Assembly (NCBI RefSeq): GCF_900101465.1
Contig: NZ_FMZM01000001.1
Coordinates: 62,001-126,000, forward strand
Direction of reading: 5' to 3'
DNA: 64,000 bases
Source: Nocardioides lianchengensis
GTDB lineage: Bacteria > Actinomycetota > Actinomycetes > Propionibacteriales > Nocardioidaceae
Shown here piece by piece: positions 16,829 through 24,896 of the stretch. Both the position numbers and the translations under genes were made by a program. Every line of letters begins with the position of its first letter. Positions within the stretch are counted from its first letter, which is position 1. Below the pieces are notes generated by a model that was not told the DNA's origin, made no database searches, and worked only from the letters and a program-made list of their open reading frames with translations.

Positions 16829-18130
16829 ATGACCGACCACCCGACCCCCGACGCGGCCGACGCGGCCTTCCCGGCCGCCGAGCTGGACCGACGCTTCTAC
16901 GCGTTCACCCTCGACCGGCTGCTGGGCTGGACCGTGATCGCGGCCGGCGTGGCCGGCGCGGTGATGCTGCTCCTCGAACCCGGCCACACCATCGGCGGGA
17001 TCGCCGTGATCGTCGGGGTGGTGCTGGTCGTCGGCCTGGTCCACGCGGTGCTGCTCGGCCTGCGGGGCACCTCGCCCGGCAAGGCCGCCGTCGGTCTCCG
17101 AGTGGTCGACGTCGAGACCGGCGCGCCGATCGGGGTGGGCCGCGCGCTGCTGCGCACCGTCGTCCTCGGGGTGGGGACCCTGCCGACGTTCGGCTTCGGG
17201 GTCGCCGCGCTGGCCTGGACCGCGGTGATGGACCCGGGCGGTCGGCGCCGCGGCTGGCACGACCGCCGGGCCCGCTCGGTCGTGGTCGACGTGCGCCCGC
17301 TGCCCGCGGCCGAGATCGCCGAGGAGCCCGCGCCGCGGGCCATCGTCAACCTCACCGCCATGCGGCTGGTCCCGCCGCCGCCGGAGCCCGAGCGTCCCGA
17401 ACCACCCGCGCGTCCCGCCCCGCGGCCCCCGGTGGCCGCCCCGTCGACCCCGGCTCCGCCGACCCCCGCTCCGCCAGCTCCGCCGACCCCGGCACGTCCC
17501 GCACCGCCCGCCCCCACCCTGCCGACGCCGGCCCCGAACCCGGTCGCTCCGCCTGTCCCGCCCGTCCCCGAGCCCGCCCCGGAGCCCGCGCGGGAGATCG
17601 CCCCGGAGCCCGTGCCGGAGCCGGTCGAGGTGTCGGCCCTGGAGGCCCGGACCGCCCCGACCCGCACCCGCCGGCGGCAGCTCGGCTACCCGCTGGTCGG
17701 TACGCCGCCGACCGGCCCGCCGCCCGCCGTACCGCCTGCGGCGCCGGCGTCCCCCGCGCCGGCGGCACCGCCCACCCCGAGCGCGCCCCCGCCGCAGCCC
17801 CGGTGGCGGGTCGCGTTCGACACCGGCGAGGCGTTCGAGGTGAGCGGATTGACCCTGGTCGGCCGTCGCCCCGAGGGTCGGCCGGGGGAGCCGGTCCACC
17901 GCCTGGTGCCGCTGGCCTCGGAGGACCAGTCGCTGTCCAAGACCCACGCCCAGTTCCAGGTGGTCCCCGACGGGGCCCTCGTCGTGATGGATCGCGGGTC
18001 GACGAACGGCTCGGTGCTGATCCGCCGCGGCGTCCCGCGCCACCTCTCCGGCAACAAGCCGGCGACCCTGCTGGCGGGCGACCAGGTCCGCTTCGGCGAC
18101 CGCACCATGACCGTCGCCCGCGACGACTGA
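16829..18130 (+). CDS. RDD membrane domain fused to FHA domain
   Basis: A 433-residue protein. Residues 18-155 are an RDD domain with three or four membrane helices and GTSPGKAAVGLRVVD. A Pro/Ala-rich linker of about 140 residues follows. The last 100 residues are an FHA domain with LVGRRP, SLSKTHAQF and MDRGSTNGSVL. The protein would hold a phosphothreonine-binding module at the inner face of the membrane. It is the third gene of the PP2C-FHA-RDD/FHA unit. RDD/FHA proteins also occur near type VII secretion genes, but none are here. Confidence 0.85.
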   Translation: MTDHPTPDAADAAFPAAELDRRFYAFTLDRLLGWTVIAAGVAGAVMLLLEPGHTIGGIAVIVGVVLVVGLVHAVLLGLRGTSPGKAAVGLRVVDVETGAPIGVGRALLRTVVLGVGTLPTFGFGVAALAWTAVMDPGGRRRGWHDRRARSVVVDVRPLPAAEIAEEPAPRAIVNLTAMRLVPPPPEPERPEPPARPAPRPPVAAPSTPAPPTPAPPAPPTPARPAPPAPTLPTPAPNPVAPPVPPVPEPAPEPAREIAPEPVPEPVEVSALEARTAPTRTRRRQLGYPLVGTPPTGPPPAVPPAAPASPAPAAPPTPSAPPPQPRWRVAFDTGEAFEVSGLTLVGRRPEGRPGEPVHRLVPLASEDQSLSKTHAQFQVVPDGALVVMDRGSTNGSVLIRRGVPRHLSGNKPATLLAGDQVRFGDRTMTVARDD

Positions 18131-18185
18131 CCGGGCCGCTGGTGCCGGGTCGCAGGACCGGCTACCCGGACTCCCCGCTGCCGAG

Positions 18186-18204
18186 CTAGAACTTGTTCTA
18201 GATT
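18186..18204 (+). promoter_or_regulatory. KstR-like operator overlapping a -10 box
   Basis: CTAGAAC (18186-18192) and GTTCTAG (18195-18201) form a 7-bp inverted repeat with a two-base spacer. The inner 14 bases, TAGAACTTGTTCTA (18187-18200), match the KstR consensus TNNAACNNGTTNNA at every fixed position. TAGATT (18199-18204) is a good -10 box seven bases before the ATG of the SRPBCC gene. A bound repressor would cover the promoter. Confidence 0.7.
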
Positions 18205-18211
18205 GCCGACC

Positions 18212-18622
18212 ATGACCTTCGAGTTCGAGCGCACCGTCACCACCTCCGCCTCACCCGCCGCCGTCTGGGCGCTCTGGAAGGACCCGGGCAGCTGGCCGTC
18301 CTGGGACCCGCCGGTGCAGAGCGTCGCCCTGGAGGGTCACTTCGCCGAGGGGGCCGCGGGCACCATCGTGCTGGCCGGACCGATCGAGGCGCCGTTCGTG
18401 CTCGAGATCGTCGAGCCCGGCACCCGGTTCCTCGACCGGCTCACCATCGGCGACCTGGTGATCCGGATCGACCACGTGGTCACCCCCGCCGGCGACGGGT
18501 CGGAGATCACGGTCCGCACCACCGTGGAGGGTCCCGGCGCCGACGACATCGGGCCCATCGTCACGAACGACACCCCGGTCGCGATGGCCCGGCTGGTCGA
18601 GCTCGCCGAGAGCTCGGCCTGA
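18212..18622 (+). CDS. SRPBCC-family (START-like) protein
   Basis: A 136-residue protein beginning MTFEFERTVTTSASPAAVWALWKDPGSWPSWDP, the usual start of polyketide-cyclase-like SRPBCC proteins, which form a hydrophobic cavity that binds lipids, steroids or polyketides. No catalytic residue can be named. ATG 18212 is preferred to an upstream TTG at 18203 because it is the homologous start and lies seven bases after TAGATT. The KstR-like palindrome directly upstream suggests a lipid or steroid link. Confidence 0.85.
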   Translation: MTFEFERTVTTSASPAAVWALWKDPGSWPSWDPPVQSVALEGHFAEGAAGTIVLAGPIEAPFVLEIVEPGTRFLDRLTIGDLVIRIDHVVTPAGDGSEITVRTTVEGPGADDIGPIVTNDTPVAMARLVELAESSA

Positions 18623-18646
18623 CCTGTCGTACCCGGTCCGTCCCGT

Positions 18647-18673
18647 TCGTGGAGAGGATGAACCCATCCACGA
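18647..18673. promoter_or_regulatory. 7-bp inverted repeat before RibD-like gene
   Basis: TCGTGGA (18647-18653) and TCCACGA (18667-18673) flank a 13-base spacer, 13 bases upstream of the next ATG and partly overlapping its GAGAGGA ribosome-binding region. It could be an operator or an RNA hairpin that affects translation. Nothing else supports either role. Confidence 0.4.
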
Positions 18674-18685
18674 GAGGAACCCCTG

Positions 18686-19240
18686 ATGCGCGAGATCGTC
18701 ACCACCCACTTCGTCTCCCTCGACGGCGTCGCCGAGGCGCCCGGCGGCGAGGAGGGCTACCGCCACACCGGCTGGACCACCGACATCGAGGCCGACCCCA
18801 CCCAGTACGACGTCAAGGGCCGCGAGCAGGAGGAGGCCGGCGCGATGCTGATGGGCGGGCGCAGCTACGACGCGTTCTCGCCCGTCTGGCCGTCGCTGGA
18901 CTTCTTCGCCCGCTGGAACTCGCTGCCCAAGTACGTCGTCTCCTCGACCGTCACCGACCCGCAGTGGCACGACACGACCGTGATCTCGTTCGCGGACGTC
19001 GCCGGCCTGAAGGAGGGCGACGGCGGCCCGATCTACGTGCAGGGCAGCATGCAGCTCACCCAGGGCCTGCTGAAGGCGGGCCTGGTCGACGAGGTGCGGC
19101 TGATGGTCTTCCCGGTCGTCCTCGGCAGCGGCCGCGGGCCGTTCCCCACCGACGCCGAGGACAAGGTCCGGCTCACGCTGGTCGACTCCACGACGTACTC
19201 GAACGGTGTGCAGTACCAGGTCTTCCGTCCGCGGCGATGA
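18686..19240 (+). CDS. Dihydrofolate reductase / RibD C-terminal domain family protein
   Basis: A 184-residue protein of the RibD_C (DHFR-like) fold, starting MREIVTTHFVSLDGV and carrying LMGGRSYDAF, KYVVSSTV, IYVQGS, LVDEVRLMVFPVVLGSG. Such stand-alone proteins are predicted NADPH-dependent reductases; their substrates are mostly unknown and they are not the riboflavin-pathway enzyme. The ATG is preceded by GAGAGGAA. A -10 box for the next gene begins six bases after its stop, so the acyl-CoA synthetase may be separately transcribed. Confidence 0.85.
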   Translation: MREIVTTHFVSLDGVAEAPGGEEGYRHTGWTTDIEADPTQYDVKGREQEEAGAMLMGGRSYDAFSPVWPSLDFFARWNSLPKYVVSSTVTDPQWHDTTVISFADVAGLKEGDGGPIYVQGSMQLTQGLLKAGLVDEVRLMVFPVVLGSGRGPFPTDAEDKVRLTLVDSTTYSNGVQYQVFRPRR

Positions 19241-19245
19241 GCGCC

Positions 19246-19251
19246 TAGCGT
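19246..19251 (+). promoter_or_regulatory. -10 box for leaderless acyl-CoA synthetase gene
   Basis: TAGCGT ends six bases before the ATG at 19258 and no Shine-Dalgarno sequence is present. This spacing is what a leaderless transcript starting at or next to the A of ATG requires. No clear -35 box was seen. Confidence 0.5.
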
Positions 19252-19257
19252 CCCCGG

Positions 19258-20871
19258 ATGGAGTCGTACGCGAAGGGCGAGAGCACCCCCGGTCTGCTGG
19301 ACGAGACCATCGGCGACAACCTGGCCCGCACCGTCGCCCGGCACCCCGAGCGGGAGGCGCTGGTCGAGGTCGCGAGCGGGCGTCGGTGGACCTGGGCCGA
19401 GCTCGACCGCGACGTCGACGCCGTCGCGCGCGGGCTGGTGGCGGCGGGGCTGGAGGTCGGCGACCGGGTCGGGGTCTGGGCGCCAAACTGCGCCGAGTGG
19501 ACCCTGGTCCAGTACGGCGCCGCCCGCGCCGGGGTCGTGCTGGTCAACGTGAACCCGGCGTACCGCACCCACGAGCTGGCCTTCGCCGTCAACCAGTCGG
19601 GGCTGCGGCTGCTGGTCGCCGCCGAGCGGTTCAAGACCTCCGACTACCGGCGGATGGTCGACGACGTGCGCGCGGAGTGCCCGGGGCTGGAGCGGGCCGT
19701 GTTCCTCGGCACCGCCGACTGGGACGAGCTGCTCGCGGGCGGTGCCGGCCTGCCGGAGGCGGTGCTCGGAGAGCGGGCGGCCCGACTCGCACCGGACGAC
19801 CCGATCAACATCCAGTACACCTCCGGCACCACCGGTCGGCCCAAGGGTGCGACGCTCAGCCACCGCAACATCCTCAACAACGGCTTCCTCACCACCGAGC
19901 TGATCCGGCTCGGGCCCGAGGACCGGCTCTGCATCCCGGTGCCCTTCTACCACTGCTTCGGGATGGTGATGGGCAACCTCGGCTGCACCTCCCACGGCAC
20001 CACGATGGTCATCCCGGCGCCCCGCTTCGACCCGGCAGCGACGCTCCGTGCGATCCAGGACGAGCGCTGCACCGGCGTGTACGGCGTGCCGACGATGTTC
20101 ATCGCGATGCAGCACGACCCGGGCTTCGCGTCGTACGACCTGACGTCGCTGCGGACCGGGATCATGGCCGGCTCGATCTGCCCGGTGGAGGTGATGAGGC
20201 ACTGCATCGAGGACATGCACATGCACGAGGTGTCGATCGCCTACGGGATGACCGAGACGGCGCCGGTCAGCTGCCAGACCCGGGCGGACGACGACCTGGA
20301 CCGTCGGACCGCCACGATCGGCCGGGTGCACCCGCACGTCGAGGTCAAGGTGGTCGACCCGACGACGGGGGAGACGGTCCCACGCGGGACGCCCGGCGAG
20401 CTGTGCACGCGCGGCTACAGCGTGATGCTGGGCTACTGGGACGACCCGGAGAAGACGCGCGAGGCCGTCGACGCCGACGGCTGGATGCACACCGGGGACC
20501 TGGCCGAGATGCGCGAGGACGGCTACTGCGTGATCGTCGGCCGGATCAAGGACATGGTCATCCGCGGCGGCGAGAACATCTACCCGCGCGAGATCGAGGA
20601 GTTCCTCTACGGCCACCCGGACGTCGAGGACGTCCAGGTCGTCGGCGTCCCCGACGAGCGGTACGGCGAGGAGCTCTGCGCCTGGGTGCGCATGCGTGCG
20701 GGTGCGGCGCCCCTCGACGCCGCCGCGGTGCGCGCCTACTGCGACGGCCGGCTCGCGCACTACAAGGTCCCGCGCTACGTCCTGGTCGTCGAAGAGTTCC
20801 CCCTGACCGTCACCGGCAAGGTGCGCAAGGTCCAGATGCGCGAGGAGTCCGCCGAGAAGCTCGGCCTCTGA
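19258..20871 (+). CDS. AMP-binding acyl-CoA synthetase (FadD-like)
   Basis: A 537-residue ANL-superfamily enzyme that activates a carboxylic acid to acyl-AMP and then acyl-CoA. Motifs: P-loop-like [11 protein letters not shown] (187-197), [39 protein letters not shown] and the catalytic Lys in LTVTGKVRK near residue 522. Length and motifs fit medium/long-chain fatty acid ligases. The chain length or aromatic specificity cannot be read from the sequence. The start is supported by TAGCGT six bases upstream. Confidence 0.92.
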   Translation: MESYAKGESTPGLLDETIGDNLARTVARHPEREALVEVASGRRWTWAELDRDVDAVARGLVAAGLEVGDRVGVWAPNCAEWTLVQYGAARAGVVLVNVNPAYRTHELAFAVNQSGLRLLVAAERFKTSDYRRMVDDVRAECPGLERAVFLGTADWDELLAGGAGLPEAVLGERAARLAPDDPINIQYTSGTTGRPKGATLSHRNILNNGFLTTELIRLGPEDRLCIPVPFYHCFGMVMGNLGCTSHGTTMVIPAPRFDPAATLRAIQDERCTGVYGVPTMFIAMQHDPGFASYDLTSLRTGIMAGSICPVEVMRHCIEDMHMHEVSIAYGMTETAPVSCQTRADDDLDRRTATIGRVHPHVEVKVVDPTTGETVPRGTPGELCTRGYSVMLGYWDDPEKTREAVDADGWMHTGDLAEMREDGYCVIVGRIKDMVIRGGENIYPREIEEFLYGHPDVEDVQVVGVPDERYGEELCAWVRMRAGAAPLDAAAVRAYCDGRLAHYKVPRYVLVVEEFPLTVTGKVRKVQMREESAEKLGL

Positions 20872-20908
20872 CCCACCCGGACCCGCCCCGGTGTGCGTGG
20901 ATAGGGGT

Positions 20909-21394
20909 GTGGAGGACTTCGAGGCCTGGGTGCAGGCGCGCGCCGGCTCGCTGGCGCGGACGGCGTACCTCCTCACCGGCGACGTCCACCTCGCCGAGGA
21001 CCTCGTCCAGGACACCCTCGCCCGGGTGGCCGACCACTGGCGGCGGGTCAGCCGCCGCGGCAGCCCGGACGCCTACGCGCGCCAGGTGATGCACCACCTC
21101 GCCGTCGACCGCTGGCGCCGTCGCCGGGTCCGCCCGCCGGAGGCGCTCGGTGCGGCGCCGCCCGAGCTGACCGGTCACGGGTACGACGTCGAGCGTCGGG
21201 TCGTGCTGCGCGACGCGCTGCTCCGGCTCACCCCGCGCCAGCGCGCGACGGTGTCGCTGCGCTTCTACGAGGACCTCACCGAGGTCGAGACCGCCGCCGT
21301 CCTCGGCTGCTCGGTGAGCACCGTGAAGTCGACCACCCGGGACGCGCTGCGCCGCCTGCGCGAGCACGCCCCCGACCTGCTGGAGGCCTGGTGA
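20909..21394 (+). CDS. SigE-family ECF RNA polymerase sigma factor
   Basis: A 161-residue sigma factor with region 2 (LARTAYLLTGDVHLAEDLVQDTLARV) and region 4 (LTPRQRATVSLRFYEDLTEVETAAVLGCSVSTVKSTTRDALRRLRE), and no extra domain. GTG 20909 gives the usual VEDFEAWV start. Region 4 ends in the helix-turn-helix that reads the -35 element. The membrane-anchored propeller-like protein begins seven bases after the stop, and its cytoplasmic tail may hold the sigma factor. A second such pair lies at 43.8-45.4 kb. Confidence 0.92.
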   Translation: MEDFEAWVQARAGSLARTAYLLTGDVHLAEDLVQDTLARVADHWRRVSRRGSPDAYARQVMHHLAVDRWRRRRVRPPEALGAAPPELTGHGYDVERRVVLRDALLRLTPRQRATVSLRFYEDLTEVETAAVLGCSVSTVKSTTRDALRRLREHAPDLLEAW

Positions 21395-21401
21395 GCAACC
21401 G

Positions 21402-22691
21402 GTGAGCGAGTTGCGCGAACGCCTCGACGACCTGCTCGACGCGACCCCGTCGTACGTCGTCGCGGACGCGGGCGCCGCCTGGCGCGCCGGTGCCCGGCGG
21501 CGACGTCGTCGCCAGGTGGGGGCCGGCGTGCTGGTGGTGGTGCTGGTGCTGCTCGCCGGCCTGGGACTCGGCGCCCTGCCCCGGCCCGGCACCGTGGACC
21601 CGGCCGAGCATCGGGGTGGCGGCGTCGACGGCTACCCGACCCGGATCGCGGATCCCTGGCGGATCAGCGACCTGCCGGATGCCCCGGGTCCGTTGGCGGG
21701 TTTCGTGGTGGCGTCGGAGAGAGGGCGCCTCGGGGTCACGCCCGGCGGGCGGCTGCTCCGGATCCCGGAGGGAGACACCAGCGACACCTTCCCCCCGATC
21801 CTCAGCGACGACGGCCGCCACCTCGCCTACCTCGTGGACGTGCGGACGTACGTGCTCCACGACCTCGTCGCCGGCACCAGGACGGTCGTCCCGGGCCTCG
21901 GCGACAACTCCGGTCGCTCGGACGAGCCCTACCTGACCTACGGCCAGACGCCCGGGTTCTGGTCGCCGGACGGCGAGCGCCTGCTGCTCATGGGCTCCCG
22001 GCGCGGCCGAGGCGCGACCGGCAGCTTCCTCCTCGTAGACGCGGACGGGACGCTGTCGGTGCTGCCCGACCTCCCCAGCCCGAGCGGCTCGCCGGTGGGC
22101 TGGCTCTCGGCGGACCGGCTGGGTTGGCTGGTGGAGGGTAACGCCCCGGGCGCCGTGGAACTGCTCGTCACGGACGACCGGGCGCGCGAGGTCGACCGGG
22201 TGAACCTCGAGGCGCGGAGGCTGGAGTCCGGATCTCTCAACCAGTGGTCCGGTTCGGTGTCACCCGACGGCCGCAGCCTCTTGCTCGTGGTCGGCGGACC
22301 GGGAGCGGAGACGGATGTCGTGCTCGACACCCGCACAGGGACACAGATGTGGTCCGGCCGGATCGGGTCGCTCTGGGACTGCCCGACCAGCTGGTACGAC
22401 GGCCTGCCGGTCGACGTCGCGTCCGGCGGCCTCGTGGACCGCTCCGGCCGCACGTTCGTCGTGACCGACCCGGCGCTGGCAGTCGGCTGCGTCGGCATGG
22501 CCGGCGACGCACTCGCCGGGGAGCCGCATCGGGGACTCGGCGGCCTGGTCTTCGGCACCCGCACCGGGTGGCTCTCGTGGCACTGGCGCGAGGCCGGACT
22601 GGGCGTGGTCGGCGGGCTGCTGGCCCTGGCCGGGCTCCTCGTCGTACGACGCCGCCGGGTCAGCGGGTCAGCAGCACCGGGATCCGCGTGA
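21402..22691 (+). CDS. Membrane-anchored beta-propeller-like protein, putative anti-sigma partner
   Basis: A 429-residue protein. A short cytoplasmic N-terminus (1-35) ends in an Arg cluster, a membrane helix follows (about 40-60), and a large outer domain carries WD40/PD40-like repeats (LSDDGRHLAYLVD, WSPDGERLLLMG, VSPDGRSLLLVV). A second helix lies near the C-terminus (GLGVVGGLLALAGLLVV). The zinc-binding anti-sigma motif is absent. Regulation of the adjacent sigma factor is inferred from position and topology. The last 32 bases overlap the convergent subtilase gene. Confidence 0.7.
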   Translation: MSELRERLDDLLDATPSYVVADAGAAWRAGARRRRRRQVGAGVLVVVLVLLAGLGLGALPRPGTVDPAEHRGGGVDGYPTRIADPWRISDLPDAPGPLAGFVVASERGRLGVTPGGRLLRIPEGDTSDTFPPILSDDGRHLAYLVDVRTYVLHDLVAGTRTVVPGLGDNSGRSDEPYLTYGQTPGFWSPDGERLLLMGSRRGRGATGSFLLVDADGTLSVLPDLPSPSGSPVGWLSADRLGWLVEGNAPGAVELLVTDDRAREVDRVNLEARRLESGSLNQWSGSVSPDGRSLLLVVGGPGAETDVVLDTRTGTQMWSGRIGSLWDCPTSWYDGLPVDVASGGLVDRSGRTFVVTDPALAVGCVGMAGDALAGEPHRGLGGLVFGTRTGWLSWHWREAGLGVVGGLLALAGLLVVRRRRVSGSAAPGSA

Positions 22692-24786
22692 CCGTGCCGT
22701 CACCGCTGGTCCAGGTGACGTAGCCGTCGTCGAAGGGACGCGGGTCGGGGCCGGTGACCCGCAGCGTCCAGGTCGCGGACTCGCCGGGCTTCAGGCGGAC
22801 GGCGGCCGGGGTGAGGGTGACGCCGTGGCGGCGGAACCCGGAGGTGGAGGAGGAGAAGTACCGGGTCCGGCGCCCCTGGTTGGTGATCGTGCGGCGCACG
22901 ACGTCCTGGCCCGCGTGCAGGACGGCCGACGGGGTGTTGAGCCGGACCCGGCGACCGTCGAGCCAACGGCGGTAGTCGGCGGGATCGATCTCGTAGGCGA
23001 GGCCGGGCCGCAGCGCCGCGTCCGCGCGGAGCCGGCCCGCGCCGGAGTCGAGGACCGAGCCGCCGGCGGTGGTCGACGCGGTCGTGACCAGGGCCGACCG
23101 GACGGCCGAGACCGACCAGTCGGGGTGCCGGGCGACCAGCAGGGCGGCCGCACCGGCGACCTGGGCGCTGGCGACCGAGGTGCCGGAGGCGAGGTCCCAG
23201 CGCGAGGAGCGCACCCGCGCCGGTACGGCGCCGAGCCGGCCGGTCGCCGGCGCGACCAGGTCGGGCTTGAGGACGGTGGCGGTGGGGTCGCCCGAGCCGG
23301 ACCAGTCGAGCACGCGGCTCGCGGCGCGGCTCGGACCGAGGGGGCGCAGGCTCAGCTCGCCGGCGGGGTGCCGCGCGGCCCAGCGTCGTACGACGCGGCC
23401 CGCACGGGCGTCGAGGTGCACGGTGGGGACGCTGTGCAGGTCGGCGTTGCGCGAGGCGGGACCGGTGTTGACCAGGACCATCCCGACCCCGTCGGCCCGC
23501 CGGACGGCCGCGGACTTGTCGACCCGGCCGACCCGGCCGCGCTCGCACAGCACGACCCGGCCGGCGACGCGGCCGGCGTCGAGGCTGCCGGGCTCGCAGG
23601 CCCGGGCCGCGGCGCGGGTGCTCCCGGCGGCCGGGACGTCGGCCCCGACGACCAGGCGGGCCGGGCCCACCGAGCGGGCCGAGAGCATCGCGCCGCGCAG
23701 GCGCGGGCCGTCGCCGAGCACGACGCGGCCGGTGCGCTCCACGCCCGTGCTGCCGCCGACGGTGGTGACCCAGGGGGAGGGGTGGGCGGCGTACCGGCTG
23801 CCGCCCTGGTTGCCGGCGGCGGCGACCACGACGACGCCGGACTCGGTCGCGCCGAGCAGCGCACGCTCGACGGTGTCGACCTGCGCGGGCCCGCCGACCG
23901 AGAGGTTGAGGACGTCGACGCCGTCGGCCGTGGCCCGGTCGATCGCGGTCACCAGGTCGGCGGTCGCGCAGCCGTCGTCGCGCGGCTCGGGCGCGGTCCA
24001 GCAGGCCTTGTAGACGGCGAGCCGGGCGTCGGGAGCCTCGCCCGAGTAGCGGCCCAGCGTGCCGGCGTCGGTGCGCACCCGGACCCCGGCGTCACCGGCC
24101 GCGATCGAGGCGACGAGGGTGCCGTGCCCGTCGTCGTCGCGGGCCGAGAGCTGCTCGGAGCTGCGGGTCCGGTCGGCGCCGAAGCCGTCGACGAACCAGC
24201 GCGCCCCCATCACCTTCGCGGTGCAGGACGACGCGGACCAGCCCTCCCCGGTCTGGCACGGCCCGGTGAACCCCTCGGGGTCGTCGGCCAGGCCGGGAGT
24301 GCTGGCGAAGAGCGGGTGGTCGGCGTCGAGGCCGGTGTCGACCACCCCGATCACCACGCCGGCGCCCCCGCGGGCCCGGCCGGCGCCGACCGGTGCGGCG
24401 CTCGATGCGGGCGCCACGGTCCCCGCCAGCGGGCGGACCTCGTTGCGCTCGACCGACACCACCCGGCCGTCGGCCTGCAGGTCCTGGGCCTGGTCGTCGG
24501 TGAGCTCGACGGCGACCCCGTTGAGGGCGGTCGTCCAGCGGTAGACCGGCCGCGGGGCCGCGACCGACACCAGGACGGCGTCCTGCTGGACGGTCATCCG
24601 GAAGCGGTCGAGCGCGGTGGACAGCCCGGCGGACCGGCCGGCGGCGCCGGGTGTGTCGAGGGTGACCAGGAAGAGATCGGTGGCAGGCTCGACCGTGGCG
24701 GTCCGAGCCTCGGCGGGCGCGAGCGGCGTCACCAGCAGGGCCGCGGCGAGCGCGCCGAGCAGCGTCGTACGACGACGACTCCCCAT
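22660..24786 (-). CDS. Secreted subtilase (S8) with PA-domain insertion
   Basis: A 708-residue exported serine protease. A signal peptide (about 1-27) and I9-like propeptide (35-118) precede the catalytic domain: Asp150 in GVVDTGLD, His221 in DDDGHGTLVAS, oxyanion Asn326 in AAGNQG and Ser537 in ASGTSVAS. A protease-associated insertion spans about 375-485, as in cucumisin-type enzymes, and a C-terminal Fn3-like domain follows from about 610. The usual GTSMAxP motif reads GTSVASAQ, lacking the conserved proline. It is divergent from the HAD-LarE gene, and its 3' end overlaps the propeller gene. Confidence 0.9.
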   Translation of the reverse strand: MGSRRRTTLLGALAAALLVTPLAPAEARTATVEPATDLFLVTLDTPGAAGRSAGLSTALDRFRMTVQQDAVLVSVAAPRPVYRWTTALNGVAVELTDDQAQDLQADGRVVSVERNEVRPLAGTVAPASSAAPVGAGRARGGAGVVIGVVDTGLDADHPLFASTPGLADDPEGFTGPCQTGEGWSASSCTAKVMGARWFVDGFGADRTRSSEQLSARDDDGHGTLVASIAAGDAGVRVRTDAGTLGRYSGEAPDARLAVYKACWTAPEPRDDGCATADLVTAIDRATADGVDVLNLSVGGPAQVDTVERALLGATESGVVVVAAAGNQGGSRYAAHPSPWVTTVGGSTGVERTGRVVLGDGPRLRGAMLSARSVGPARLVVGADVPAAGSTRAAARACEPGSLDAGRVAGRVVLCERGRVGRVDKSAAVRRADGVGMVLVNTGPASRNADLHSVPTVHLDARAGRVVRRWAARHPAGELSLRPLGPSRAASRVLDWSGSGDPTATVLKPDLVAPATGRLGAVPARVRSSRWDLASGTSVASAQVAGAAALLVARHPDWSVSAVRSALVTTASTTAGGSVLDSGAGRLRADAALRPGLAYEIDPADYRRWLDGRRVRLNTPSAVLHAGQDVVRRTITNQGRRTRYFSSSTSGFRRHGVTLTPAAVRLKPGESATWTLRVTGPDPRPFDDGYVTWTSGDGTVTRIPVLLTR

Positions 24787-24884
24787 CTCGACCTCCCACC
24801 CGTCTCTCGAGTGAACACCCGTCCCAGAAACGCCCAGGGTGACAGGGGAGGGGGCACCCTGCCAAACGTGTCCCCACCGCGGGC

Positions 24885-24890
24885 TAGCCT
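24885..24890 (+). promoter_or_regulatory. -10 box for leaderless HAD-LarE gene
   Basis: TAGCCT lies six bases before the ATG at 24897 with no Shine-Dalgarno sequence in between, in the 110-base gap between divergent genes. It fixes the start of the fusion protein at the HAD domain rather than at the internal ATG at 25530. The -35 region has no good match. Confidence 0.55.
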
Positions 24891-24896
24891 GACCGC

